A stretch of 64,000 nt of DNA, taken from Deltaproteobacteria bacterium. Lineage in GTDB: Bacteria; Myxococcota_A; Polyangia; Polyangiales; Polyangiaceae. Below, in pieces: positions 36,240-44,266 of this stretch; positions within the stretch are counted from its first letter, which is position 1; every line of letters starts with the position of its first letter. The stretch covers positions 17,908 through 81,907 of the forward strand of contig JACRCQ010000014.1 in assembly GCA_016218915.1 (NCBI GenBank). The letters are read 5' to 3'. The notes below the pieces were generated by a model. The model had not been told where the DNA came from and ran no database searches. It saw only the letters and a program-made list of their open reading frames with translations. A program made the position numbers and the translations under genes.

Positions 36240-37238
36240 TCAGGCTGCCGCCCAGCGGATGATCGACGCTGCCGCATAATCGCCTGCGTGCGAGAAACCC
36301 CCGAGCGCAAGGAGCGACCCACGGGAAAGCTTGCCCGCCTCGATCGCTTCCTCGAGATTGATGGGCAGAGCAGCGCCGAACAGGTTGCCGTAGCGGTCGA
36401 AGCTGTCATGGTGCCTGTCCGGGGGCAGCTCGAGCGCTTCACGCCAGTTGCGTAGGAAGATGGGATTCGGCTGGTTGGTCACGAGCAGGTCCAGCTGGCG
36501 AGGCGCGATGTCGGCAGCGCTGCAAGCCTCCCGCACCACTTGGGGCACCAGCCTGTTGCCACGATGGATGATCGAGGCCACGCGCGCCTCGGTGAAGCCG
36601 ACGTTCAGAGCGCTCTCGCCAGGCTCCCAGTAGTTCCTGCCGTCCGACGCACAGGCCACCATGTCCGCGGCCCATTCGCCCTGACAGCGCTGCACGATCG
36701 AGAGAACCGGAGAGACTTCGCTGGCCGCAAGGTAGCCGACGCCACAGCCGTCACCCGGAACCGGGGCTTGCGACGAGCGCCGCAGCTGGGGATTCGAAAA
36801 CACACGTCCGCCAGCATTCTGCACGTTGCACAGGAGTGCTCCGCGGATCCCCCCGGCCTGCATGAGAGTGCGTGCCACGGCCATCATGTAGACGAACGAC
36901 ACGCAACCGGTGTTGTGGAGATCGAGAATCCAGGAGGTCCTGCTTCCGAGCCGATGAGCAACCTCGGCTCCGCATCCGGTGAACGCCTGGTCGGGCACCG
37001 AGACGTTGGTGAGGATGAGGTCGATGTCACGCGCAGGGTCGATCGCGAGCTTGTCGACCAGCCGCCGGCTTGCGCGCTCGATCATCTCGACAGCAGTCTG
37101 TCCATGTGCGACGTGCCGCCGGGTCGAGGGCGAGGTGAACATGCCCCTGTCGGGATGCTCCGGGTCTGCGAAGAAGTCCTGGGTCACCACCTTCTCGGGA
37201 AGGTAGCTTGCCACGCCCATCAGGCTCACCGGGATCAT
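36240..37238 (-). CDS. Beta-ketoacyl-ACP synthase III (FabH-like) with altered His
   Basis: This 332-residue protein is the length and fold of a KAS III thiolase-type enzyme. The nucleophile Cys112 is in HNTGC, at the same number as in E. coli FabH. The Asn of the triad is present (Asn285 in RYGNLFGAALP). The His of the usual HQAN motif is replaced: the sequence reads TNQPN, with Asn255. A classical Cys-His-Asn triad is therefore incomplete, which points to an atypical condensing or acyl-transferring enzyme, not housekeeping FabH. It is the last gene of a four-gene unit with a START/SRPBCC-like protein, a ThDP enzyme and a STAS-like protein. It overlaps the SRPBCC gene by four bases. Confidence 0.82.
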   Translation of the reverse strand: MIPVSLMGVASYLPEKVVTQDFFADPEHPDRGMFTSPSTRRHVAHGQTAVEMIERASRRLVDKLAIDPARDIDLILTNVSVPDQAFTGCGAEVAHRLGSRTSWILDLHNTGCVSFVYMMAVARTLMQAGGIRGALLCNVQNAGGRVFSNPQLRRSSQAPVPGDGCGVGYLAASEVSPVLSIVQRCQGEWAADMVACASDGRNYWEPGESALNVGFTEARVASIIHRGNRLVPQVVREACSAADIAPRQLDLLVTNQPNPIFLRNWREALELPPDRHHDSFDRYGNLFGAALPINLEEAIEAGKLSRGSLLALGGFSHAGDYAAASIIRWAAA

Positions 37239-37897
37239 CGTCGCACCTCAGGCAGGTTCGAGGCGCCCTCGAGAATCGGACCCAGCGGAAGGCCCTTGCG
37301 GTGCCGGTACTCCAGAATCGCCTTGAGGTTGCTCATCTCCACCGTATGTCCCGCAAAGAACAATGGCCACCACTCGCCGACCCAGGGGCGATCCGCCTTT
37401 GGAACAAGCTCGGGAAAGGGGTTTGCGTCGTAGTAGGGATGCCGGCAGTTGGTCCAGATCACCACGCTTCCCCGCTTCTTGAGCACGAGCTCCGCAGGCA
37501 CGATACGGTTCAGGTAGATCATCCACAGCTCGTCGCCCTGGTCCCACGCGCAGTGATAGTCAACCGTGAGCGCCTGACGATTCGCCTCTACCTTGCAGTA
37601 GATGGGGCTGTCGCCTGAATCCACGCCCCGCAGCAGCCCGGGCTGGTCGGTCTGCTCCAGGCTCCTGACGCTGTAGGTCCATTCCAGCAGGCTGTAGGGA
37701 TTCGCCATGTACTCGAAGACCTCCTCTGGGGGGCAGTCGATGTACTCCTGGATCGTGCAGTAGGGGCCGTAGACATCGTCGTGCGGGTACACGGCATGGG
37801 TCATCTCCAGCAATCGCTCGCCCAGCGCTTCGCGGTCGTACTCCTCCATGCGGATGATTCCGGGAATCTGCTGTAGAGCTGTCAGGTCGCTGTTCAT
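37235..37897 (-). CDS. SRPBCC (START/polyketide-cyclase-like) protein
   Basis: This 220-residue soluble protein has a pattern that fits a SRPBCC helix-grip domain. It opens with TIQEYIDCPPEEVFEYMANPYSLLEWTYSVRSLE, the usual first strand and helix of the fold. Strands then alternate through the middle (VDYHCAWDQGDELWMIYLNRIVPAEL, SVVIWTNCRHPYY), and a long C-terminal helix (AGHTVEMSNLKAILEYRHRKG) closes the pocket. Proteins of this fold bind or cyclise hydrophobic intermediates, including polyketides. Its place between a KAS III and a ThDP carboligase suggests it handles their product. Function inferred from context; family call moderate. Confidence 0.6.
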   Translation of the reverse strand: MNSDLTALQQIPGIIRMEEYDREALGERLLEMTHAVYPHDDVYGPYCTIQEYIDCPPEEVFEYMANPYSLLEWTYSVRSLEQTDQPGLLRGVDSGDSPIYCKVEANRQALTVDYHCAWDQGDELWMIYLNRIVPAELVLKKRGSVVIWTNCRHPYYDANPFPELVPKADRPWVGEWWPLFFAGHTVEMSNLKAILEYRHRKGLPLGPILEGASNLPEVRR

Positions 37898-37919
37898 GGG
37901 TTCCTCCGTCTCGGGATCG

Positions 37920-39545
37920 TCAAAGTGCCAGCTTGAGCTCTGCGGGCTCAGGGCGGGTTTGGATGGGCGAGAACTCGAAGGGCGGAAGCTCTTCGACGTC
38001 AGTCGCGAGACTGATCACCGCGGGACCGTCGAGCTGCGAGCACGCACGCAGCGCTTCGCGCAGCTGCTGCGGGTTGTCGCACTCGAAGGCCGGCAGCCCG
38101 GGCAGCATCGCCCCGAGCCCACGCGCGACGTGCGACCGCCGGAATCGGTAGCGCGCGCCGTCGCCACCCGCCAGGAGCCGATCTCGCGTCGAGCACATGC
38201 CGTGCGACGAGTTGTCGAGCACCAGGAAGGTGACTGCGAGACAGTGCTCGAGCGCGGTATGGATCTCCAGCCCGTGCATCCAGAAGGAGCCGTCCCCTGC
38301 GACCACGTAGCTTCGCCTGCCCGTGGCGCATGCGGCGCCCATGGCAGCCCCGAAGCTGTAGCCCATGCCGCCCATGCCGAGCGCAACGAGGCATCGGCCA
38401 CCGCTCGGCGACGAGAGGTCGTGCACTGCTGTTGCACCTGTGTTCCCAGCATCGATGACGAGGTTCGCGCCGTGCTCGATCGCATCCGCGATCGCAGCCA
38501 TCGCTTCCGACTGCCTGTTGCTCCGAGCCAGCGGCTTCGGCGCAGGGCCCCCGGCTGGTCCGAGCACAAGGCGAATCGCACGCAACGTCCTGCGCACGTG
38601 GCCGCGCACCCAGAGCGCTGGAACGAACGGTCGCTCGAAGTGGATCGCCAGGGTCTGGCAGCGCTCGAGATTCGATTCGAGACCCTGGCGGGCCAGGGCC
38701 GGCAGTCGAGTCCCGACCAGCAGGCAGCAGCAAGCGCCGGCAAGTGCCTCAGCGACCTGTCGATGGCCCATGGTGCCAGTGACGCCCACGAACCGCGGAC
38801 TGTCGTTGTCGAACGCGTCGCGCGCCTCAGGTGTCACTGCGACCTGGGCATCGAGCACGTCCGCGAGATAGGCGAGATCGTCGCGTGCTTCGTGGCGGCC
38901 AACGCCCTCGCCCGCGATGATCAGCGTGCGCCCAACGCAAGACCGAAGCGTCGCCACCGCCCTTCGCAGCGCATCGAGATCCAGCTTGTGGAGCGGCGCG
39001 CTCGACCGCTCGGCCTTGGGCACCACCTCAGATGTCTGCAAGTCCTTGGGCACCAGCAACACCGCCGGGCCCGGGCGATCTCCCGTAGCAGCACGGAGCG
39101 AAGCCTCGAGCGCTCCAGGAAGCTGCGCAGCGCTCGAGATCCGAGTGCAGTGGACCGACACCGCGGAGAAGACCCGCTCAGCGTCGATCGTGCCCGCGCT
39201 CCCGGTCGAATCCTGGAATGCGCCTCTCCCGGCCAGGCTCGTCGGCGGCTCGCCCACAATGGCCAGCACAGGTACGCACGAGGCGTAGGACTCGGCGAGC
39301 GCGGGTACGAGGTTCATGGCGCCGCCACCCGAGGTCGTGATCACCACGCCTGGCCGTCCGCTCGCGCGAGCGTAGCCATCGGCCATGGTTCCTGCCGAAA
39401 ACTCGTGCTTCGCCAGGATGAGCTGCAAGCTCCCCTGTCGATCCAGCGCAGCGAACAAGTCTTCGATGTTCGCTCCCCCCACGCCGAACACGTGAGAGAT
39501 CCCGAGGCGCGCGAGCGTGGCTGCGATGTGGTCGACGAGCATCAT
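37920..39545 (-). CDS. Thiamine-diphosphate-dependent enzyme (acetolactate-synthase-like)
   Basis: This 541-residue protein has the three-domain ALS/benzoylformate-decarboxylase layout. The cofactor-activating Glu48 is in LAKHEFSAGTMADGYAR. The central domain runs about 190-335. The ThDP/Mg motif starts with GDGS at 417-420 and closes at Asn445 (LVLDNSSHGM). Related enzymes decarboxylate 2-oxo acids and either release an aldehyde or add the acyl unit to an acceptor. It is unlikely to be housekeeping ALS, because no ilvN- or ilvC-like gene is nearby and its partners are a KAS III and a SRPBCC protein. Start ATG overlaps the STAS-like gene stop by four bases; 22 nt separate it from the SRPBCC gene. 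Confidence 0.85.
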   Translation of the reverse strand: MMLVDHIAATLARLGISHVFGVGGANIEDLFAALDRQGSLQLILAKHEFSAGTMADGYARASGRPGVVITTSGGGAMNLVPALAESYASCVPVLAIVGEPPTSLAGRGAFQDSTGSAGTIDAERVFSAVSVHCTRISSAAQLPGALEASLRAATGDRPGPAVLLVPKDLQTSEVVPKAERSSAPLHKLDLDALRRAVATLRSCVGRTLIIAGEGVGRHEARDDLAYLADVLDAQVAVTPEARDAFDNDSPRFVGVTGTMGHRQVAEALAGACCCLLVGTRLPALARQGLESNLERCQTLAIHFERPFVPALWVRGHVRRTLRAIRLVLGPAGGPAPKPLARSNRQSEAMAAIADAIEHGANLVIDAGNTGATAVHDLSSPSGGRCLVALGMGGMGYSFGAAMGAACATGRRSYVVAGDGSFWMHGLEIHTALEHCLAVTFLVLDNSSHGMCSTRDRLLAGGDGARYRFRRSHVARGLGAMLPGLPAFECDNPQQLREALRACSQLDGPAVISLATDVEELPPFEFSPIQTRPEPAELKLAL

Positions 39546-39784
39546 CGGTCGTCCTCCGTGGCTGCGAGCAAGTGGGCGAGGAACGGCGACTCGGCGATGA
39601 GCGGCACACCCAGGGCGCGGACCGCTTGCACGCAGCTCGAGTCGATCCGGGTTCCAGGCTGCAGCACCAGTCGCGGGCGCCGGCCTTTCAAGACCGCACG
39701 AAGCGCGTCGAGGGCCAGAGCATCGAGCTGCCCCTCGAATACGACGGTTTGGGTTTCGGGCGAGTTTTCGATCCGGTAGGTCAT
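39542..39784 (-). CDS. STAS-domain-like small protein
   Basis: This 80-residue soluble protein has a pattern that fits a STAS (anti-sigma antagonist-like) fold: a strand (TVVFEGQLDALALDALRAVL), then LVLQPGTRIDSSCVQAVRALG, where the DSSCVQAV loop resembles the phosphorylatable Ser loop of SpoIIAA relatives. It is the first gene of the operon and the first translated product downstream of the sigma-54 promoter. AGGGAG lies seven bases before the ATG. A regulatory or scaffold role is possible; it is too short for an enzyme. No anti-sigma or phosphatase partner is adjacent. Confidence 0.55.
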   Translation of the reverse strand: MTYRIENSPETQTVVFEGQLDALALDALRAVLKGRRPRLVLQPGTRIDSSCVQAVRALGVPLIAESPFLAHLLAATEDDR

Positions 39785-39825
39785 TGGGGCTCCCTTGTGC
39801 CTCAGCGTTGGTCAGCGGGAGCCTT

Positions 39826-39841
39826 TGCGAGCGCTATGCCA
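39826..39841 (-). promoter_or_regulatory. Sigma-54 promoter of the STAS-ThDP-SRPBCC-KAS III operon
   Basis: The minus strand reads TGGCATAGCGCTCGCA. This matches TGGCAYRNNNNTTGCW at every constrained base but one, with the required 10 bases between GG and GC. The predicted start leaves a leader of about 30 nt before the ATG at 39784. The divergent neighbour encodes a sigma-54 activator, which is the expected partner. Confidence 0.72.
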
Positions 39842-39852
39842 TGGATCAAATC

Positions 39853-39873
39853 GCAACAAATACGAATGGTTGC
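39853..39873. promoter_or_regulatory. Inverted repeat, candidate activator binding site
   Basis: GCAAC and GTTGC form an inverted repeat separated by 11 bases, 12 bases upstream of the sigma-54 -24 element. The region from 39841 to 39935 is AT-rich compared with its surroundings. It is the only clear dyad near the promoter, but its 5-bp arms are short. Confidence 0.35.
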
Positions 39874-39959
39874 AGTGAAAGATCGATGTGGACTATCAAT
39901 AGACGGACAGTCGGCCAATTGTCATAATCAATATGTCGTCACAAGGCCGGAGGAATCCC

Positions 39960-42900
39960 GTGCCGCAGCAAGCCCGCTCCACAACGCTTCTCGAGCTCGC
40001 CTTTGCCCTGCAACCTGGGCCGGTCTCGATCGATCAGCTCCTGGAATGGAAGCTGTGCGCTCCATCGGAGCTGTGGACCTTTGTCGAGGAGCGGCTTGCG
40101 CGGGGCACGCTGATTCGCGCCAGCGCGCCGGCTAGCTTCGTGTGGAATGACCCGACGCGGAGCGATGAGGTGCTCGCTTCTGCAGAGGACGCAGACTGGG
40201 CAGCCGTCCTCGTGGATCCCGCGGTGACCGCCGCTGCACTGCAGACCGCTCGCCAGGCCACGGCTGCTCGAAACATCGATCGCGCCCGGCCCATCTACCG
40301 CGCCTTGCTCCTGCCCTCATCGTCGCGCCATCTGCCAGGTGGCGAAGCTGGCTGCATCCAGCTTGTCCTCGAGAGCAACCGCTGGTTCTTTCACAGCCTG
40401 CCTCAGTGGGGAGGAACCGAAGTCCTCGCGCGCGCGCTGGCCGCAGCCGAATCGACCGGCAACGTCGCTGTGCAGCCCGCACTCGTGGCCACGCTCGGCT
40501 ACTGCCACCTTCGCGCCGGAGACGCTGCCGGTGCAGGCGCCTGCTTCCAGCGTGCACAGCTCGCCGCCGCTTCGCTCGGCAACCCGGGCGTCCTCAAGGA
40601 GGTCGCGATCCTCGTCGCGCACTGTCGCATGCTCGAAGGGCGCCTCGCCGACGCAATCGCGGCGTTCGAGGAGTCGCTGGGCGACGTGGAGCAGGATCCT
40701 CCCTTCGACCCGGCCCTGCCAAAGGACGACATCGGCCCAGACTACGCCTTCTTCTCCCAGGCTCTGGTCTACGCCCTCACAGGGCGCATTGGACGGGCGC
40801 TGGACCTCGTCCATCGATTGCGTCTGCGCGCAAAGAGAACCGATCGCCCGATTGTCGAATCGCTCGGCCGCATCATTCTTGCCAGCCTCTACTGCGAGCT
40901 GCGCGATCGCGAGCGCACTCGCGAAGCCCTCGAGCCGGACCTGGAGGCGTGGACCCACAACCCGGACCCGGTCGTGGCCTGGCTCACCTCGCTGCCGGTT
41001 GCCTGGCTGCTGCAAGCCGATGGTCGCACCCGCGAGGCGAGGGAGGTGCTCGTGCGGGCTGTGGAGGCTCGAGCGCGTTCCCAGTTCAGCTACTCGTTTG
41101 GAAGCGTGTTTCTCGAGCTGCTCGAGGAGCTCGACGCTCGCGAAGGCTCTGCACTCGCAGGCGTGACCCTGCAGGGGGAGATCGACTCGCTGCTTGCTGG
41201 CGTGAACATCCATACCCAGGGAATTGCCCATCACTACGCGGCACGCCTGCTGATACGCACCGGCGGCGATCCAGAGCTCATCGCCGAAAACTTCGCCTCC
41301 GGGGCGCAACGGCTCGGCGATGCGGGCGCCCTCGTGGAGCTGTCCCGTCTGGCAGAAGCTGCGCGGAGCTGGTCGGAGCGCACCGGCCGGCCTGACGTCG
41401 CGCGCTGGCAAGCGGAAGAGCGTCGAGCCCGGCAATCGCTTCCAGCCGACTGGTCGAGCGGCGACGCCCAAAGGCCAAAACCGGGCGTGCCTCTCGCCGC
41501 TCTGATTGCCGAGCTTGGGAGGCTGCGCACGCTCGATCGCGAGGAGACTGTCTGGCGCGTGCTGGCAGCGCGGCTCTGCGAAGGCCTGAGCGCCGAACGC
41601 TGCGCGATCGTCGAGAGCGGCCCTCAGGGACGCGTGCTGGCTGCGCGCGGCGGCGGCGACAGCTGGCTGGCTTCGTTGCGTTCCATGCTCCAGGGGCGGC
41701 CGGATCGGGGCGTGGAATTCCTCGAGCCAGCGAGCGATGACGGGCGCCAGGCCGGGCAGCTGCTCCTGCTTCCCTTTTCGCCCGAGTACGCCGCCCACGG
41801 CTGGGTGTGCCTGGAGAACCGTCTCACCCGACCGGCGCTCGGTCGCTCCGACACCACGCTGGCAAGCGCTCTCGCTGTGCAGATCGGAGTCATCGTCGAG
41901 AACATCGCCCTGTGGCGCGAGCTGGTATCGGCCCGTCAGCGGCTCGAGCAGGAGAACCGCTACTATCGAGATCAACCCGAGGCAACGCCTGTGGCCGGAG
42001 AGCTTGTGGCGCACTCGGCCCCCATGCGAGAAGTGCTCGCGCTGATCGAGCGCGTCGCGCCCTCGGACGCTACAGTGCTGATCCAGGGCGAAACCGGTGT
42101 CGGCAAGGAGCTTGTCGCTCGCGAGCTGCACCGTTGCAGCCTCCGGCGAGATGGGCCGCTCATCACCGTTCACATCGCGTCGCTGTCCGCCGGGCTGGTC
42201 GCCAGTGCGCTGTTCGGCCACGAGCGTGGTGCCTTCACCGGAGCTGCGAGCCAATCCAAGGGGAGATTCGAGCTGGCAGATGGCGGTACCCTGTTCCTGG
42301 ACGAGATCGGCGAGCTCGGGCCCGAGGAGCAGGTTCGCCTCTTGCGGGTGCTGCAGGAAGGGACGTTCGAGCGACTGGGGGGCGCCCGCACTCTGCGCTC
42401 CGACTTTCGCCTGGTCGCAGCCACCAACCGCGACTTGAAAGCAGAGGTCGACGCGGGTCGATTTCGACAGGATCTGTACTACAGGCTCAACGTCTTCCCG
42501 ATCCGCGTTCCTCCCCTGCGTGAGCGCCCTGAGGAGATCGCGTTGCTCGCGTTGTTCTTCATGGAGAGGTACTCCCGGCGCGTGGGCAAGAAGTTCGAGG
42601 GCATCGGCGAGGCGGACGTTCGGCGGCTGCAGGCGTACCCATGGCCTGGGAACGTGCGCGAGCTGGAGCACCTCGTGGAGCGTGCGGTGCTGCTCAGCGA
42701 CGGGCCGCGCCTGAAGATACCTCCCATGGACCGGGCTACCATCCCGTCCGCCGCGACCCCGGCAGCTGCGCGCACCGAATGGGTCACTGCCGAAGAAGCC
42801 GAGAGGCGCTATCTGCGAGAAGTGCTCGAGCACACCTGCGGACGGCTCACCGGCAAAGCAGGGGCGACGCAGATCCTGGGGCTGAAGCCGTCGACGCTCC

Positions 42901-42968
42901 ACTGGCGCATCGACCAGCTTGGACTCCGCGGCTTCCTCACCCAGGCGCGCGCCAGACGAGCGCGGTGA
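39960..42968 (+). CDS. Sigma-54-dependent activator with TPR sensor, GAF, AAA+ and Fis domains
   Basis: This 1002-residue protein has a long N-terminal part (residues ~1-480) of TPR-like helices (ALVATLGYCHLRAGDAAGAGACFQ, LADAIAAFEESLG, AREVLVRAVEARARS). A GAF-like domain spans about 505-650. The sigma-54 interaction AAA+ domain has Walker A GETGVGKE near 710, GAFTGA near 757, Walker B LFLDEIGELGPEEQ, and the arginine-finger region FRQDLYYRLNVFPIRVPPLRER. A C-terminal Fis-type helix-turn-helix follows (LEHTCGRLTGKAGATQILGLKPSTLHWRI). I chose GTG at 39960 because GGAGGA precedes it by five bases; ATG at 39933 has no such site. It is divergent from, and almost certainly activates, the operon behind the sigma-54 promoter. 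Confidence 0.9.
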   Translation: MPQQARSTTLLELAFALQPGPVSIDQLLEWKLCAPSELWTFVEERLARGTLIRASAPASFVWNDPTRSDEVLASAEDADWAAVLVDPAVTAAALQTARQATAARNIDRARPIYRALLLPSSSRHLPGGEAGCIQLVLESNRWFFHSLPQWGGTEVLARALAAAESTGNVAVQPALVATLGYCHLRAGDAAGAGACFQRAQLAAASLGNPGVLKEVAILVAHCRMLEGRLADAIAAFEESLGDVEQDPPFDPALPKDDIGPDYAFFSQALVYALTGRIGRALDLVHRLRLRAKRTDRPIVESLGRIILASLYCELRDRERTREALEPDLEAWTHNPDPVVAWLTSLPVAWLLQADGRTREAREVLVRAVEARARSQFSYSFGSVFLELLEELDAREGSALAGVTLQGEIDSLLAGVNIHTQGIAHHYAARLLIRTGGDPELIAENFASGAQRLGDAGALVELSRLAEAARSWSERTGRPDVARWQAEERRARQSLPADWSSGDAQRPKPGVPLAALIAELGRLRTLDREETVWRVLAARLCEGLSAERCAIVESGPQGRVLAARGGGDSWLASLRSMLQGRPDRGVEFLEPASDDGRQAGQLLLLPFSPEYAAHGWVCLENRLTRPALGRSDTTLASALAVQIGVIVENIALWRELVSARQRLEQENRYYRDQPEATPVAGELVAHSAPMREVLALIERVAPSDATVLIQGETGVGKELVARELHRCSLRRDGPLITVHIASLSAGLVASALFGHERGAFTGAASQSKGRFELADGGTLFLDEIGELGPEEQVRLLRVLQEGTFERLGGARTLRSDFRLVAATNRDLKAEVDAGRFRQDLYYRLNVFPIRVPPLRERPEEIALLALFFMERYSRRVGKKFEGIGEADVRRLQAYPWPGNVRELEHLVERAVLLSDGPRLKIPPMDRATIPSAATPAAARTEWVTAEEAERRYLREVLEHTCGRLTGKAGATQILGLKPSTLHWRIDQLGLRGFLTQARARRAR

Positions 42969-43189
42969 CGGCTCGCCCATTGTGTGCGGATCGCAGCCTC
43001 GGTGAGCACTTCGGTCTCGCGGACCCGGAGCTGTGCCATCGGTGCCACTTTCTCATGGCAAGCCGGATGCGCAAGTGCCTCTGTGCCGCACTGTGCCGGT
43101 GCTTCTGGCTAGCATCGCGGCGAGGCCAGCGAAACCGGGCTGATTTCTGAAACCGAAGGTCGGCAGACGTCTTGCAGTGATCTCGGACG
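42969..43189 (+). other. Intergenic region after the sigma-54 activator
   Basis: No gene is visible in these 221 bases. They hold several short GTGCC-containing repeats (around 43030-43100) and a poor sigma-54-like match at 43056-43071. The region must contain the promoter for the gene at 43190, but I cannot place it. Confidence 0.4.
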
Positions 43190-44119
43190 ATGTGCAGACG
43201 TGTGCCACACGCGCTTCAACTCGGCTTCGGGATTGCCGTTGTGTCGGTCTCCCTTATGGTTCCAACTACCGCCGATGCCGAGTCGATCGCCTATCCCTGT
43301 GCTCCCCGAGTGCTCGAGATTTTTCCCGGTACTCCGGAGGACCCTGGGGCAGCCTACGTCCTCCTGCGTTTTGAGGGAGACTCCATGGGCTACGGTTGTG
43401 CGACCACCAAGGTCCTGACCATGCTCCCCGACTTGACCGTGGAGGTCTTCGGGGCACTGACGAACTACACCTACAACCACAACCAGCCAGTCTTCGTTGC
43501 AACCAGCGAGGCTTCCGCGCTCTTCGCCCTTGCCTCCGACGAGGTGGCCGCGAGTGCGATCCCTGTGCCGGACGGCGCGGTGCGGATCGAGCCCATCTTC
43601 AACTACCCGTTCGCCTTCGTTGGCTATGGATGCATGACCGCCGCCACTGCCCCGCCCCTTCGTCTGGGTTGCGCTTTGCGGCGTGTAGGCAATCAGTGGG
43701 TGCTCACCGATCCCCAGCCCACCAACAATGCAGGGCAGGTAGGTGAAACGCTCCACACCTGCGATCTCGATGCAGGTGCCCCGATTGCAGACTGCGGCGT
43801 CGGGGGCGGAGCAGGATCGGGCGGAAGCGGTGCGGCGATGGGAGGCTCCGGCGGGACCGCGAGCGTAGCGGGATCCGGGGGAAGCAGCCCAGATGCTTCG
43901 GCTTCACAGGGTGGCGCCGGCATCTTGGACAGCAGCACGAACGAGGACGGTCCCAGACTCATCCCCGATGCTGACGATCCGGGCACCACAGCATGGCCCC
44001 CCAGCTCGGACAGCGGGTGCAAGACGAATGGACGGCATGGAAAGGGACGGGGGGCTTGGGCTATGGGGATCGCTCTGTTGATCTTCTGTCTACGCAAGCG
44101 CGCTGGTCAACGCAGCTAG
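43190..44119 (+). CDS. Exported protein with MYXO-CTERM-like C-terminus
   Basis: This 309-residue protein has a signal peptide (LGFGIAVVSVSLMVPTTADA). A globular domain of about 165 residues with several Cys follows, with no recognised family. A Gly/Ser/Ala linker (GGGAGSGGSGAAMGG) leads to an acidic stretch. The C-terminal tag SGCK, a hydrophobic helix (AWAMGIALLIFCL) and RKR fit the MYXO-CTERM pattern loosely. It is expected at the cell surface. The ribosome site is weak. Confidence 0.6.
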   Translation: MCRRVPHALQLGFGIAVVSVSLMVPTTADAESIAYPCAPRVLEIFPGTPEDPGAAYVLLRFEGDSMGYGCATTKVLTMLPDLTVEVFGALTNYTYNHNQPVFVATSEASALFALASDEVAASAIPVPDGAVRIEPIFNYPFAFVGYGCMTAATAPPLRLGCALRRVGNQWVLTDPQPTNNAGQVGETLHTCDLDAGAPIADCGVGGGAGSGGSGAAMGGSGGTASVAGSGGSSPDASASQGGAGILDSSTNEDGPRLIPDADDPGTTAWPPSSDSGCKTNGRHGKGRGAWAMGIALLIFCLRKRAGQRS

Positions 44120-44266
44120 GGCGCCCGGTCACTCAGACGAGCTCAGAAGCGCTCGCGGTCACCACATGCGCGGTTTCGTCGATCAGAACGCTTGTCTTCA
44201 TGCGTACTCCCACGTGGGATCAACATGGCGCGAGGGGTTCGGTTGTCGAGAGCGGCGGTGGCGCCC

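Noticed and set aside
37920..39545. Housekeeping acetolactate synthase (ilvB)
   Set aside because: Fold and cofactor motifs fit, but no small subunit or other branched-chain gene is near and the operon partners point elsewhere.
43056..43071. Sigma-54-like match TGGCAAGCCGGATGCG before the gene at 43190
   Set aside because: Spacing is right but three constrained bases differ, and the leader would exceed 100 nt; too weak to call.
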